IMG/VR virus record: IMGVR_UViG_3300020193_000005
Location: 45,137 to 109,136 of that record
DNA length: 64,000 bases
Source: a virus
Reading direction: 5' to 3' (one strand)
Positions 46,435 to 54,183 of the stretch are shown in pieces. Made by a program: the position numbers and the translations under genes. The notes under the pieces were generated by a model that was not told where the DNA came from, ran no database searches, and saw only the letters and a list, made by a program, of their open reading frames with translations. The number at the start of each line of letters is the position of its first letter. Position 1 is the first letter of the stretch.

Positions 46435-46640
46435 AGAAAAACGAACAGTACGAGCTCGACGATCGTTTCTCCCTACTGGAGGAGAGAATAAGAAGACTCG
46501 AGTCGGTCATCGAGGCAATCGTCGAATCCAAGACGGAACCGGATCGAGGATTCGCGACGAAACCGGATATCGAGTCTTTCAACGCCCTGGGAATAGCTAC
46601 GGTCGCCCAGATATACCTGGCGAAGAAAGCGAACCGGTAA
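46431..46640 (+). CDS. Small coiled-coil protein (69 aa)
   Basis: GTG start overlapping the nuclease stop (GTGA). Residues about 8-35 (DDRFSLLEERIRRLESVIEA) form a heptad-like coiled coil; the C-terminus ends AQIYLAKKANR. No family recognised. The coupling suggests a partner of the nuclease or simply shared transcription. It converges with the minus-strand methyltransferase 14 bases later; no terminator is visible between. Confidence 0.65.
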   Translation: MKKNEQYELDDRFSLLEERIRRLESVIEAIVESKTEPDRGFATKPDIESFNALGIATVAQIYLAKKANR

Positions 46641-46654
46641 ACGGAGAGCGGAAA

Positions 46655-47566
46655 CTAACGCAGTTCCCTTAGAAGGCAAATTCCGACGACGCGGGCGAGC
46701 TCCACCGGAACCGCGTTCCCGATCATTTGTTCGATCTCCGATTTGTTTCCTACGAGCCGAAATGAGCGCGGAAAGGTTTGGATGCGAGCTCGCTCGGCCA
46801 TCGTGAGCGGACGAAGGATCGGCGTCACTTCGCACGCGTCGTTTGGATGACCCGGGTAGCCAGGGGGAACCGGACGATTCACTCCGCGAATCGTTGCGCT
46901 GGGCTCGTCGATCGAATAAACCGCGCGCCTTGAATAATTTCGGGGGTGTCGGTAGTAGTACTCGATACCGAACTCGTCGCCCAAGTACTCCCTGACGGTC
47001 ATCGGTTGCGAACTGGCCATTGCCGCGACTTTCTTGGCGATACCGCCTTCATCCGCGCCGTTGAGAATACCTACGCAGAAAAGCCTTTTCCTTATCTGCG
47101 GAACACCGAAGAAGCTGGCGTCGAGAAGCAACTCCGTTATCCGATAACCCGATTTTGAAAGGATTGATTTCGCCTTGGCATAGGCAACGCTCAGCCGCGC
47201 TCGTTCAACGTTCTCCATCACGAACGCCGCTGGTTTTATTGTCGCAACAATTTGAGCGAAAGAATTGGTTAGATCGGCACGACCGGCTTCAATTCGTTTT
47301 CCGGCGCTCGAAAAGTCCTGACAGGGCGGACCGCCGATGATTACCTCCGGTCGCAGGATCTTCAGTTCGGGCACGACCGAGGTCACCCTGGAGAGGTCGG
47401 TCTTGAGAATCGGGTGATTGAAGTTGGTCGAGTAGCAGTTGACGGCAGGATCCCAGGAGTCGAACGCGGCGACGACTTCAAACCCAGCTCTCTCAAAACC
47501 GAGACTCATGCCACCGCAACCGGAAAATAGGTCGACCACGCGTGGTTTGGCTCGTCGTCCCGTCAA
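46655..47566 (-). CDS. DNA (cytosine-5) methyltransferase
   Basis: 303 residues with the C5-methyltransferase motifs in order: I VVDLFSGCGGMSLGFERAGF, IV GGPPCQDFSSAGKR (catalytic Cys), VI ENVERARLS, VIII QIRKRLFCVG, a target-recognition stretch around ATIRGVNRPVPPGYPGH and X MIGNAVPVELAR. It transfers a methyl group from S-adenosylmethionine to cytosine in DNA. The start is TTG overlapping the upstream helicase stop (TTGA); a GTG nine codons in is an alternative. No matching restriction endonuclease is nearby, so protection against host restriction or marking of phage DNA is the likely job. Specificity unknown. Confidence 0.9.
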   Translation of the reverse strand: MTGRRAKPRVVDLFSGCGGMSLGFERAGFEVVAAFDSWDPAVNCYSTNFNHPILKTDLSRVTSVVPELKILRPEVIIGGPPCQDFSSAGKRIEAGRADLTNSFAQIVATIKPAAFVMENVERARLSVAYAKAKSILSKSGYRITELLLDASFFGVPQIRKRLFCVGILNGADEGGIAKKVAAMASSQPMTVREYLGDEFGIEYYYRHPRNYSRRAVYSIDEPSATIRGVNRPVPPGYPGHPNDACEVTPILRPLTMAERARIQTFPRSFRLVGNKSEIEQMIGNAVPVELARVVGICLLRELR

Positions 47567-49509
47567 GACTCAAAGCCCCTGTCCAGGAACGACATGACGA
47601 GTCGCCTGACCGACTCGTCCTCTCCCTCCTCGTGGTTCCCGTCCACGGCCGCGTTGACGACCTCTCGCTTCGACTCGATCAATCCGTAGATACTTTCGTC
47701 CACGGTGCCGTCGGCGATGGAGTAGGTGACCATCACCGATCCCTTTTGTCCGATCCTGTGACATCTCGAGTAAAGCTGATCCACGTCGGCGGGAGTCCAC
47801 GGCAATTCCACGAAGAGAACTTTTTGCGCCGCCGTAAGCGTGTGACCGGTTTTCGCCGCCTGAATGGACAAAACTATCACCGGCGCATCCTCCACGGATA
47901 GCGTCTGGAACTTCTTCTTCGCCTCTTCCACCTCCTCGACTTTCATACCGCCCTGAATCTTGAGACCCCCGAACTCGGCGGCCAGCTCGTCGACGACGTC
48001 CCTGTGGTGGGCGGCGATGACGACCTTCTGGCCGGCCTCGATGTTCGCCTGCACCCACTCCTTGATGGATTCCATCTTCGCCTTGGCGGCGAGTCTGCGC
48101 AAAACCGAGATCTTGACCAAATGTAGGTGCGACTCGGCTTTCATTTTCGCCATCACGGCGGCCGAACGCGGGGACTTACCGAGCTCCTTGGCTATCTCCT
48201 TGGCTCGTTCGACGAGATACTCGACGATATCGTCCTCGGCTTTGGCGTATTCTTTCGCTTGCTTCTCCGTCATGCCCACGTGATACATATCGTGTACGAC
48301 GTCGGGTAGTTCGGTCAAGACCTGATCCTTGGTTCTTCTGATGTAGCAGGAGGAGCGGAGTTTGTCGTTCAACTCCTCGAGGTTGGAAGATCCGGTCAGA
48401 ATCCAGTGACCGAACTTGTCCTTGAAGGCGGCGCAGTAACGGCGATAGAACCCCCACTCTCCCCCGAGTTCGTTGATTCTGCCGATGATGGACAGCTGGC
48501 TGGCGTACTCCATGGGCCTATTGGTGACCGGGGTGCCCGTGAGACACAGGATCAGACCGTCGTTTATCGACTTGGATATCTTTGTGGCGGCCCTCGTGCG
48601 CTGAGCTTCCTTGGTTTTTAGGTAGTGGGATTCGTCACAGACGAAACTTTCGTAGTTGCCACTTATCAATTTGTGCCAGTGATGAATGTTGGAATATCCG
48701 ATCACCAGTACGTCGTGTCGCTCGTCGACGGGGAAATTCTTTCTATCCGTGACGACGGATATCGTTCTGTGCGGAGCCCACCTAGAGAACTCGGCTTTCC
48801 AGTTCAGAACCAGGTTCGGGGGACAGGCGACCACGACAGGATAGGCGACCCCGCCGTTTTGTTCGTGGTACTCCAAGCTGGCTATCGCCTGCAAAGTCTT
48901 TCCGAGACCCATGTCGTCGGCGATGAAACACCTTCTGGCGTTTACCGCGTACGCCACGCCGGCTCGCTGGTACGGCATCAGATTCCCGACGATCTTTTCT
49001 ATCTCTATGTCCGAGCTCTCGGCGCGCGAAGCCTCACGCATGGCTTTGCTCTTTTCGAACAACCTACCCACCTCGCTCCTGAGCGAGTCCGGAACGGAAA
49101 TTTTGTGCGAGTCCGCCCAACCGACGACCTCGCGCACGGAACTTTTCGGGGCTCGCCAAGCCTTGGTCTGTTTGTCCCAGGTAACCCCGGGTATCTTCTT
49201 GATGTGGCGAACCTTCACCTCGTCGAAACCGACGTCAATATGTATCCACTCCTCGCCGAACGTTATTCCGCTCGGATCGTGCAATTTTTTCGGAGCGTCG
49301 AATCTGGCCACGGCGGCGGTCATGCGAAAACCCCTCGCCATGGCGAATTCTCTGGCTTCGACTATGGAAGTGACTGGAATTCTCCATATTTTGCCCAGCT
49401 TGTCCCATTTTGCGCCTTTGATTTTTTTGATCGCTTCAACGTCGTCCTTCTCGTACGGGAAAACGAGAAATAGATGATCGTCGCCGAGATCTATGAGTTT
49501 CTGGTTCAC
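47563..49509 (-). CDS. SNF2-family helicase with HARP-like N-terminal repeats
   Basis: 648 residues from a GTG that overlaps the upstream WhiB stop (GTGA). The N-terminus has two related modules (KIKGAKWDKLGKIWRIPV and KIPGVTWDKQTKAWRAPK), like the HARP repeats of SMARCAL1-type annealing helicases. Superfamily 2 motifs follow: I FIADDMGLGKTLQAIAS, II VCDESHYLKT, III LTGTPVTNRPME, and VI LYSRCHRIGQKGSVMV. It should be an ATP-driven double-stranded DNA translocase or fork-annealing enzyme in replication or repair. It is co-transcribed with WhiB upstream and a methyltransferase downstream. Confidence 0.88.
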   Translation of the reverse strand: MNQKLIDLGDDHLFLVFPYEKDDVEAIKKIKGAKWDKLGKIWRIPVTSIVEAREFAMARGFRMTAAVARFDAPKKLHDPSGITFGEEWIHIDVGFDEVKVRHIKKIPGVTWDKQTKAWRAPKSSVREVVGWADSHKISVPDSLRSEVGRLFEKSKAMREASRAESSDIEIEKIVGNLMPYQRAGVAYAVNARRCFIADDMGLGKTLQAIASLEYHEQNGGVAYPVVVACPPNLVLNWKAEFSRWAPHRTISVVTDRKNFPVDERHDVLVIGYSNIHHWHKLISGNYESFVCDESHYLKTKEAQRTRAATKISKSINDGLILCLTGTPVTNRPMEYASQLSIIGRINELGGEWGFYRRYCAAFKDKFGHWILTGSSNLEELNDKLRSSCYIRRTKDQVLTELPDVVHDMYHVGMTEKQAKEYAKAEDDIVEYLVERAKEIAKELGKSPRSAAVMAKMKAESHLHLVKISVLRRLAAKAKMESIKEWVQANIEAGQKVVIAAHHRDVVDELAAEFGGLKIQGGMKVEEVEEAKKKFQTLSVEDAPVIVLSIQAAKTGHTLTAAQKVLFVELPWTPADVDQLYSRCHRIGQKGSVMVTYSIADGTVDESIYGLIESKREVVNAAVDGNHEEGEDESVRRLVMSFLDRGFES

Positions 49510-49748
49510 GCGACGACCTTGTTTTTGGATCTGATTTTGCGGCGCTGATTTTCCGTGGTTCCACCCCAAATACCGTAGAGAATCTCGTTGTCCAACGCGT
49601 ATTTCAAACACTCCTCCCTAACTACGCAAGCGCTACACAGGGCGAGGGCGCCTTTCACGGAATGCTTGTTGGCTGGGAAAAAGGACACTTTCGGGGTGTC
49701 GGCGCAATTGGCTTTCTTGCGCCACGATTGACCGGGTACGAAAAACAT
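49506..49748 (-). CDS. WhiB-like iron-sulfur transcription regulator
   Basis: 80 residues from an ATG behind AAGGAG. Four cysteines are placed as in WhiB proteins (C15, C38, C41, C47: CSACVVREEC), followed by GIWGG and a basic C-terminus (ENQRRKIRSK). WhiB proteins carry a 4Fe-4S cluster and bind the principal sigma factor of actinobacteria to change promoter choice; phage copies can act against host WhiB2. It is the first gene of the helicase-methyltransferase operon and has a promoter of the GGG-TTGxxx-17-TAGyGT type. Confidence 0.9.
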   Translation of the reverse strand: MFFVPGQSWRKKANCADTPKVSFFPANKHSVKGALALCSACVVREECLKYALDNEILYGIWGGTTENQRRKIRSKNKVVA

Positions 49749-49776
49749 GATAATTAGCTCCTTATGAGTAGCAACA

Positions 49777-49805
49777 ACACTACCCCTCCCGTACGCCGAA
49801 AACAA
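49777..49805 (-). promoter_or_regulatory. Promoter of the WhiB-helicase-methyltransferase operon
   Basis: On the minus strand GGGG-TTGTTT (49805-49800) is followed after exactly 17 bases by TAGTGT (49782-49777). The transcript would have a leader of about 20 bases with AAGGAG. The GGG before the -35 box is shared with three other promoters in the window. Confidence 0.65.
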
Positions 49806-49816
49806 CCCCAAAACAC

Positions 49817-49822
49817 TAGAAT
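49817..49822 (+). promoter_or_regulatory. -10 box TAGAAT of the leaderless thioredoxin gene
   Basis: TAGAAT sits six bases before the ATG at 49829, so transcription would start at or next to the start codon. There is no Shine-Dalgarno sequence and no convincing -35 box. Confidence 0.5.
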
Positions 49823-49828
49823 TTAGAC

Positions 49829-50179
49829 ATGCGGATCGTACACGAAATTACAGATTCCGAGATGCTTGACGATGCCATAAACTCGGGTCTGAACGTCGTC
49901 GTGGACGTATGGGCGGAGTGGTGCGGTCCGTGCGCCGTCGTCGCACCGATGTTGCTGGAGTTGTCCGAGTGGAATCCGCATATCCTCTTTTACAAGCTGA
50001 ACGTCGACGAACTTCCGGATTTGGCCAAAAGGTTCAACGTCATGAGCATTCCGACGCTTCTGTTCTTCAAGGAAAAGAAACTCGCCGATACGATCGTCGG
50101 GGCGACGAGTAGACAGGCGCTGGGAGAAAAAATCTACGGTGCGTACGGTCGCCCGCCGTATTGGATGGTCGCGCCGTAG
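49829..50179 (+). CDS. Thioredoxin-like protein
   Basis: 116 residues with VDVWAEWCGPC (redox Cys32 and Cys35), KLNVDELPDLAKRFNVMSIPTLLFF (written in parts: KLNVDELPDLA, RFNVMSIPTLLFF) with the cis-proline, and a thioredoxin-length fold. It would exchange disulfides in the cytoplasm, perhaps as electron donor to a phage ribonucleotide reductase not seen here. It stands alone on the plus strand between two minus-strand operons and appears leaderless. The C-terminus is extended by a short aromatic tail (RPPYWMVAP). Confidence 0.9.
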   Translation: MRIVHEITDSEMLDDAINSGLNVVVDVWAEWCGPCAVVAPMLLELSEWNPHILFYKLNVDELPDLAKRFNVMSIPTLLFFKEKKLADTIVGATSRQALGEKIYGAYGRPPYWMVAP

Positions 50180-50197
50180 TCGGCTCACTGAGCCGAC
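50179..50197. terminator. Palindromic hairpin between convergent genes
   Basis: GTCGGCT, loop CACTG, AGCCGAC overlaps the stop codons of the thioredoxin gene and of the opposing DUF1599-type gene. No T-run follows, so it may be a weak bidirectional terminator or simply a stable 3' end. Confidence 0.45.
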
Positions 50198-50802
50198 AGT
50201 TGTCTCAGGAACTCTCCGCGCTCCCACATGATCCCTAGCGCCGAGTAGCCCATGACGTCCACGACGCTGTCGTAGATGGACTCGTTTTCGGCTTCTTCGT
50301 CGGCGACGCCCTTCGAAATGAGGTTTTCCAACCTTGCGACCTTGTCCTGCATCCTGATGATGAGACCGATTCGTCCGAATCTGGATATGTTGCCGTGACC
50401 GTAATCCTTCTGTTTTTTGACGAGCACGTTGTGGATCTCGGAAAGGACTTTGTCGCTCTCCAATCCGTTCCTGTAGCAAGCGATGAGACCGAATTCGTGT
50501 CCGAAAATCCCGACGCTTTGCCATAACTGAGAAATTTGTTCGGAATCGTTTTCGCGGCGTTCCAAACTTGAGCCGTCGTCGGAGAACTGCGTGGCGATCA
50601 GTTTGTCCACGGACTTCCTGAGTCTCCCGAGTCGCTCGGCGACGTCCTCTCCGGAGTACTCCATCCTCGTCAACCAGTGCGACAACGACCACCCCTTACA
50701 GGAATACTGGGAGTTCGATTCGGGCAAAAACTCCGCGAGAGCCAGGTAGGCGGACTCCTGCCACGAACCTCGGATTTGGTCAGTTGGAGAGTATCGCGGC
50801 AT
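50185..50802 (-). CDS. DUF1599-type (nucleotide-modification-associated) protein (205 aa)
   Basis: The C-terminal 90 residues contain KKQKDYGHGNISRFGRIG, IIRMQDKVARLENLIS and YDSVVDVMGYSALGIM, the pattern of DUF1599, a domain associated by gene context with phage nucleotide modification and distantly MazG-like (all-alpha, acidic Asp/Glu). The N-terminal 110 residues, with EYSGEDVAERLGRLRKSV, are unrecognised. The start overlaps the end of the methyltransferase gene by 23 bases, placing it third in the SSB operon. A role in handling modified or excess nucleotides is inference. Confidence 0.7.
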   Translation of the reverse strand: MPRYSPTDQIRGSWQESAYLALAEFLPESNSQYSCKGWSLSHWLTRMEYSGEDVAERLGRLRKSVDKLIATQFSDDGSSLERRENDSEQISQLWQSVGIFGHEFGLIACYRNGLESDKVLSEIHNVLVKKQKDYGHGNISRFGRIGLIIRMQDKVARLENLISKGVADEEAENESIYDSVVDVMGYSALGIMWERGEFLRQLSAQ

Positions 50803-52423
50803 ATTGCTTCGCTATCCATTCCGCGACCGGGGAAGCGACCCCGTTGCCGCATTGCTTGTATCTATGGGTGTCACTCAACTCTTCTCCGTCGTCCGTCCAT
50901 CTCGTGTGATCCTTGGGCCAACCCATCAGCGCCTCGCATTCCGACGGCATCAATCTTCTCACGACCATGTTTTGAACTACGCCGTTGGATTGCTTGGTGC
51001 CGGAGCGAAGCGAGTGATGAATTTGTCCGTCCACCAATCTGTCGTTGTATTCGTCGTAAGCGATGGCATGAACGTCGGTGGAGGTGAGGGTGAACATCGG
51101 ATCGCCTTCGTTGGTGTGACCCTTTCCGGCTGGACCGTTGTGATCCTGTCGGCCGATGACGTTCCCCTGGATTCCGTACGCCACGGATTGCGCCCCCGTT
51201 TGATCCAGCGTGTACGAAGGAGCGTCTTCGTCGCCGACTCCGAGACCGTTCTGGTGTTTCTCCATTTCCCTACCGTCTTGTATCGGGAAAGCGACGACGC
51301 TGCGTTCGATGACCAAATTTTCCCCCCTCGACGAGGGGACTCCGCCGTCGCCCCCGGATCTCAGCGTCATCGCCAGACCGTCGTTCATGTCCGGGTGAGC
51401 CACGGCGTGGCCGGCTCCGCCCGTCCTGAGCGTCGGGAAGGCGACCTCGGATGGTTGCGCGTCCAGACATTGCGTATGGGAAAAACCTATCGCCTGAGCG
51501 ACCATTGGGGTGTTGAGACCTCCGGTGCCCATGAACGCGGTAAGAGTGTTGACCGTTTCTCCCTGCATTCTCACGCCGTCCTGCCTGTGCGGATGAAAAA
51601 CCATCGGCCCGTCTTCGGAAACGACGATAGTTTCGCTCCCGCCACCGAGATCGCCGCCGGCCGCCCGAAGAGTGCCGACTCCCTCAACGTATTTGGCGAA
51701 GCTCGTGGCGGTGAAAGTCCCTACGCCGTCTCCGAAGTCGAGTCGTTCTTGTCCCAATCCGGGTTCTTGTCCACCACCGCTTGAAGCGCCGACTTCAGTC
51801 TCTCCGGGAGAATTTTGTTTCTTCTTAGCGCCCTTCTTAGAATTCCTGCGCACGCCCTGGCCGACAAGTAATACCGGGAAGGTACTTCTTCCTGCGGCGC
51901 CAGTATCGAAGAGAGCACACACGAAGACCCTTCTACGTCGCTGGGGGACTCCGAAGTGTTGCGCATCCAGGACTGCCCACTCGACAGCCACAGCCCCTGC
52001 GTCAGCCATTTCGTCGAGGACGACCCCGAAGTCAGCGCCTTTGTTGGAGTTGAGGGCTCCTGGGACGTTCTCCCAAATTGCGAGTCTTGGAAAAGATCCG
52101 TTTGTTGCATCGCGCATCTCCCTGATTATCCGCATTGCTTCGTGAAATAAGCCGGATCGAGAACCGGTGAGACCGGCTCTCTTCCCGGCGACGGAAAGAT
52201 CCTGACACGGCGACCCGAAATTGATCGCATCGACCGGTTCTAGAACCTTTCCGTCGACGTCCTTTACGTCGTAGTACTTCGGGATGTCGGGCCAGTGTTT
52301 CCGGAGAATCCGTTGGCACTGCTCGTCCCATTCGGCTTGCCATCGGCAACGCCAGCCGGCGGCTTCGAATCCGAGATCGAAACCACCGACGCCAGCGAAG
52401 AGACTGCCGAAAGTGAGGGTCAG
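50780..52423 (-). CDS. DNA (cytosine-5) methyltransferase with apparent CTG start
   Basis: Translating upstream of the first in-frame ATG (52135) shows the missing N-terminal motifs in the same frame: I SLFAGVGGFDLGFEAAGW and IV NFGSPCQDLSVAGKRAG with the catalytic Cys. Motif VI IWENVPGALNS and VIII FGVPQRRRRVFVCALF follow, and a C-terminal QCGNGVASPVAEWIAKQ is motif X. No ATG, GTG or TTG occurs before motif I; a CTG at 52423-52421 overlaps the SSB stop as CTGA, the likely start (547 residues). A large middle region (about 250 residues) with repeated PTLRTGG- and MTLRSGG-like elements forms the target-recognition domain. Predicted to methylate cytosine in phage DNA and block host restriction. 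Confidence 0.85.
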   Translation of the reverse strand: MTLTFGSLFAGVGGFDLGFEAAGWRCRWQAEWDEQCQRILRKHWPDIPKYYDVKDVDGKVLEPVDAINFGSPCQDLSVAGKRAGLTGSRSGLFHEAMRIIREMRDATNGSFPRLAIWENVPGALNSNKGADFGVVLDEMADAGAVAVEWAVLDAQHFGVPQRRRRVFVCALFDTGAAGRSTFPVLLVGQGVRRNSKKGAKKKQNSPGETEVGASSGGGQEPGLGQERLDFGDGVGTFTATSFAKYVEGVGTLRAAGGDLGGGSETIVVSEDGPMVFHPHRQDGVRMQGETVNTLTAFMGTGGLNTPMVAQAIGFSHTQCLDAQPSEVAFPTLRTGGAGHAVAHPDMNDGLAMTLRSGGDGGVPSSRGENLVIERSVVAFPIQDGREMEKHQNGLGVGDEDAPSYTLDQTGAQSVAYGIQGNVIGRQDHNGPAGKGHTNEGDPMFTLTSTDVHAIAYDEYNDRLVDGQIHHSLRSGTKQSNGVVQNMVVRRLMPSECEALMGWPKDHTRWTDDGEELSDTHRYKQCGNGVASPVAEWIAKQYAAILSN

Positions 52424-52890
52424 AAGGGATCTTGCCCTTCGAACGCCTCCTGTGATCCGCCGCCGACCCGCGCCGTCTGCTTGGTTTGCGGCTTCGAACG
52501 AGACTGTTCCTTGCCGTTGCCATCGCCCTGCTGGCGTTGCTTACGCTCGAACTTGTCTATCGATCGCACGGAGATACCGATTTCGTCGGCGAGCACGTGC
52601 ACGGCCGAACGCTTCTTGCCGGTCTCCTTGTCGTCCCAGCTCTCCTGCTCGAGGCGACCGCTCACGGTGACGCGCACTCCCTTGACGAGCACGGCGGCGC
52701 CGTCCTCGGCCAGGTTCCTCCAGGCGACCACGTTGAAGAACGAGGTTTTCTCCTGCTTTTCTCCCTTGGAGTCCGTCCAATAGTGATTTACGGCCACCGA
52801 AAAGGTGAGCTTGGCGGAGCCGGAATCGAAGTATTTCACTTCGGGATCCCCCGTGAGATTGCCGATGATTGTTACTGGCGCTAGTGACAT
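52420..52890 (-). CDS. ssb: Single-stranded DNA-binding protein
   Basis: 156 residues from the ATG behind AAGGAGG; a longer frame upstream lacks such a site. The OB fold is clear: VTIIGNLTGDPEVKYF, LTFSVAVNHYW, KTSFFNVVAWRNLAEDGAAV, VKGVRVTVSGRLEQESW and HVLADEIGISV. A Gln/Lys-rich disordered linker leads to the tip EGQDPF, a short version of the acidic C-terminus that recruits partner proteins. It coats single-stranded DNA during replication and repair. It is first in an operon with the methyltransferase and DUF1599-type gene. Confidence 0.92.
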   Translation of the reverse strand: MSLAPVTIIGNLTGDPEVKYFDSGSAKLTFSVAVNHYWTDSKGEKQEKTSFFNVVAWRNLAEDGAAVLVKGVRVTVSGRLEQESWDDKETGKKRSAVHVLADEIGISVRSIDKFERKQRQQGDGNGKEQSRSKPQTKQTARVGGGSQEAFEGQDPF

Positions 52891-52929
52891 GTTAGTATCC
52901 TCCTTGTGTCGGTTGATTTCGCCACTTGC

Positions 52930-52958
52930 AGCATACCACAAGTACTAGGATGTGTCAA
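52930..52958 (-). promoter_or_regulatory. Near-consensus promoter of the ssb operon
   Basis: On the minus strand TTGACA (52958-52953) and TATGCT (52935-52930) are 17 bases apart, the best sigma-70-type promoter in the window. It overlaps the -10 box of the divergent plus-strand gene, so the two promoters probably exclude each other. Confidence 0.8.
52946..52951 (+). promoter_or_regulatory. -10 box TAGGAT of a leaderless gene
   Basis: TAGGAT lies six bases before the ATG at 52958 and inside the divergent ssb promoter. The would-be -35 (CACTTG) is weak. Confidence 0.45.
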
Positions 52959-53224
52959 TGCCAATAGAAAGAACCCCAGAAAACGCAAGAATCATACTCG
53001 TTAGACAGTTGCAGGATGCGCTGTTCGACCTCTCCTTCGATGCCAACGAATCGGACGACAAGAACGAGGAGCTACTCGACAAGCTCGCCGTCGTCGCCGA
53101 CCAATTGGTAGAGCTCACGGGGGCGAAGGTAACTCAAATCGACGAAGACGGAAACGCCTACGTGAAATTCATTTTTTCTCACGTCTGGGACGACGAAAGG
53201 TTCAAGAGTATCTTCCTTTCGTGA
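52958..53224 (+). CDS. Small acidic hypothetical protein (88 aa)
   Basis: The ATG at 52958 is preferred over an in-frame GTG at 52952 because it stands six bases after a -10 box. The product is acidic (FDANESDDKNEELLDKL) with a helical first half and ends VWDDERFKSIFLS. No family recognised. It overlaps the next gene by GTGA. Confidence 0.6.
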   Translation: MPIERTPENARIILVRQLQDALFDLSFDANESDDKNEELLDKLAVVADQLVELTGAKVTQIDEDGNAYVKFIFSHVWDDERFKSIFLS

Positions 53225-53466
53225 TGAAGGACGAGAACAGCCTTGATCCGGCTTTCGTCAAATCGGAATTGGACGAAGCAGAAAAGAAGATCAACAACAT
53301 CGTCTGCGAACATCACTGGTTCGCGTCGGAGTTCGGTCCGTATTCGCCACTACACCCCAACAGCGACGGCGGAAAAGAAGACGAGTTTCTTCACGCCCTC
53401 GGAATGGCTCACGATTGGCTGAGACAGGCGATGGTGTACTACGACGAAATGCACGAAAACGAATAG
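53221..53466 (+). CDS. Small hypothetical protein (81 aa)
   Basis: GTG at 53221 overlapping the previous stop, with an ATG at the next codon. It is acidic and rich in His and aromatic residues (CEHHWFASEFGPYSPLHP; HDWLRQAMVYYDEMHENE). No known family. The stop codon abuts the 3' end of the opposing tmRNA at 53467. Confidence 0.6.
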   Translation: MMKDENSLDPAFVKSELDEAEKKINNIVCEHHWFASEFGPYSPLHPNSDGGKEDEFLHALGMAHDWLRQAMVYYDEMHENE

Positions 53467-53849
53467 TGGAGCTGGGGGGAATCGAACCCCCGTCCGAGCG
53501 GATACCGAGGAAATCGCTACGACCGTTCCCGTTTCGACGCTGACGCTACGTCGCCGACGGGTCGGCTACCCGGTCGCCCGAGTCGCGTCTCGTCTTTCCG
53601 AGATGTCGTCGGGCTTTCGTTCCCCGAGGTCAACGGTCTTTCTCGTCGTCATCCCCGCTTCTGTTGCCGGGCTGCGGTGGATCGGCCCCGTGCGACCTTG
53701 CGGCTCACGAGTGCTCTCCGACGCCTAATGAATTAGGCGGCGAGAGCGAACTGCTTGTTGGCAGTTGTTTGGTTGCCCTGTTTTGCGAGTCTGAGCAACT
53801 CGGGTCGCGCCTTCTCCGGACAGACCGATCGTCGAAACCTGTCAGCCCC
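53467..53849 (-). ncRNA. ssrA: Transfer-messenger RNA (tmRNA)
   Basis: About 383 nt. The 5' end GGGGCTGACAGGTTTCGAC (53849 downward) and the 3' end GGGGGTTCGATTCCCCCCAG followed by CTCCA are the classic tRNA-like halves; GGGGCTG pairs with CAGCTCC. CCA is not encoded. The tag frame lies at 53786-53733: AKQGNQTTANKQFALAA then TAA, with resume codon GCA. It ends in ALAA as usual for proteolysis tags. The stop codon is inside a perfect hairpin (CGCCTAAT, ATTAGGCG). tmRNA frees stalled ribosomes and tags the unfinished peptides. Phage copies are known from some actinobacteriophages. Its own promoter lies inside the preceding gene. Confidence 0.93.
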
Positions 53850-53858
53850 TTGAAATTG

Positions 53859-54059
53859 CTATGTAATCATACCATCGTTTAGTTCCTTCAGCAACTTGAT
53901 CCCGCACTTCTCGGCCAGGTCGGCTCGCTTGTGGCTGTGGTGACAATCCACGACGACGTTTTCGCCGCGCGACAACCTGGCGAAGTAGGGAGGGTTGGAC
54001 GACCAGCTCGGTCTCAAAAGTACCGTCACGACGACGGGTTCTTGATGTTCATCGTTCAT
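53859..54059 (-). CDS. Small hypothetical protein with HSHK motif (66 aa)
   Basis: Start at the ATG behind TGAGGA; a longer frame upstream runs through a hairpin and is unlikely. The sequence has VVVTVLLRPSW, then PYFARLSRGENVVVDCHHSH followed by KRADLAEKCGIKLL. Conserved-looking Cys and His could bind metal. I do not recognise the family. Its end overlaps the tmRNA promoter. Confidence 0.6.
   Translation of the reverse strand: MNDEHQEPVVVTVLLRPSWSSNPPYFARLSRGENVVVDCHHSHKRADLAEKCGIKLLKELNDGMIT
53866..53894 (-). promoter_or_regulatory. Promoter of the tmRNA gene
   Basis: Minus-strand TTGCTG (53894-53889) and TATGAT (53871-53866) are separated by 17 bases and end 17 bases before the mature tmRNA 5' end. 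The promoter overlaps the last codons of the small gene upstream. Confidence 0.65.
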
Positions 54060-54090
54060 GACGTCCTCATTACGTTGATGTAAGATGAAA

Positions 54091-54135
54091 TCGGTCCCCG
54101 AGACCTTGCTTGGGAGGGAGGGATCCGGGGACCGA
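54091..54135 (-). terminator. Long hairpin ahead of the 66-aa gene and tmRNA
   Basis: TCGGTCCCCG (54091-54100) pairs perfectly with CGGGGACCGA (54126-54135) around a 25-base purine-rich loop. On the minus strand it is followed by ATTTCATCTT, so it could end the upstream operon or act as an attenuator in front of the 66-aa gene. Confidence 0.5.
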
Positions 54136-54183
54136 CTCATCCCAGGCGTCGCTAGGGGGAGCCAAACGCGCCAGGAAGGGTAC

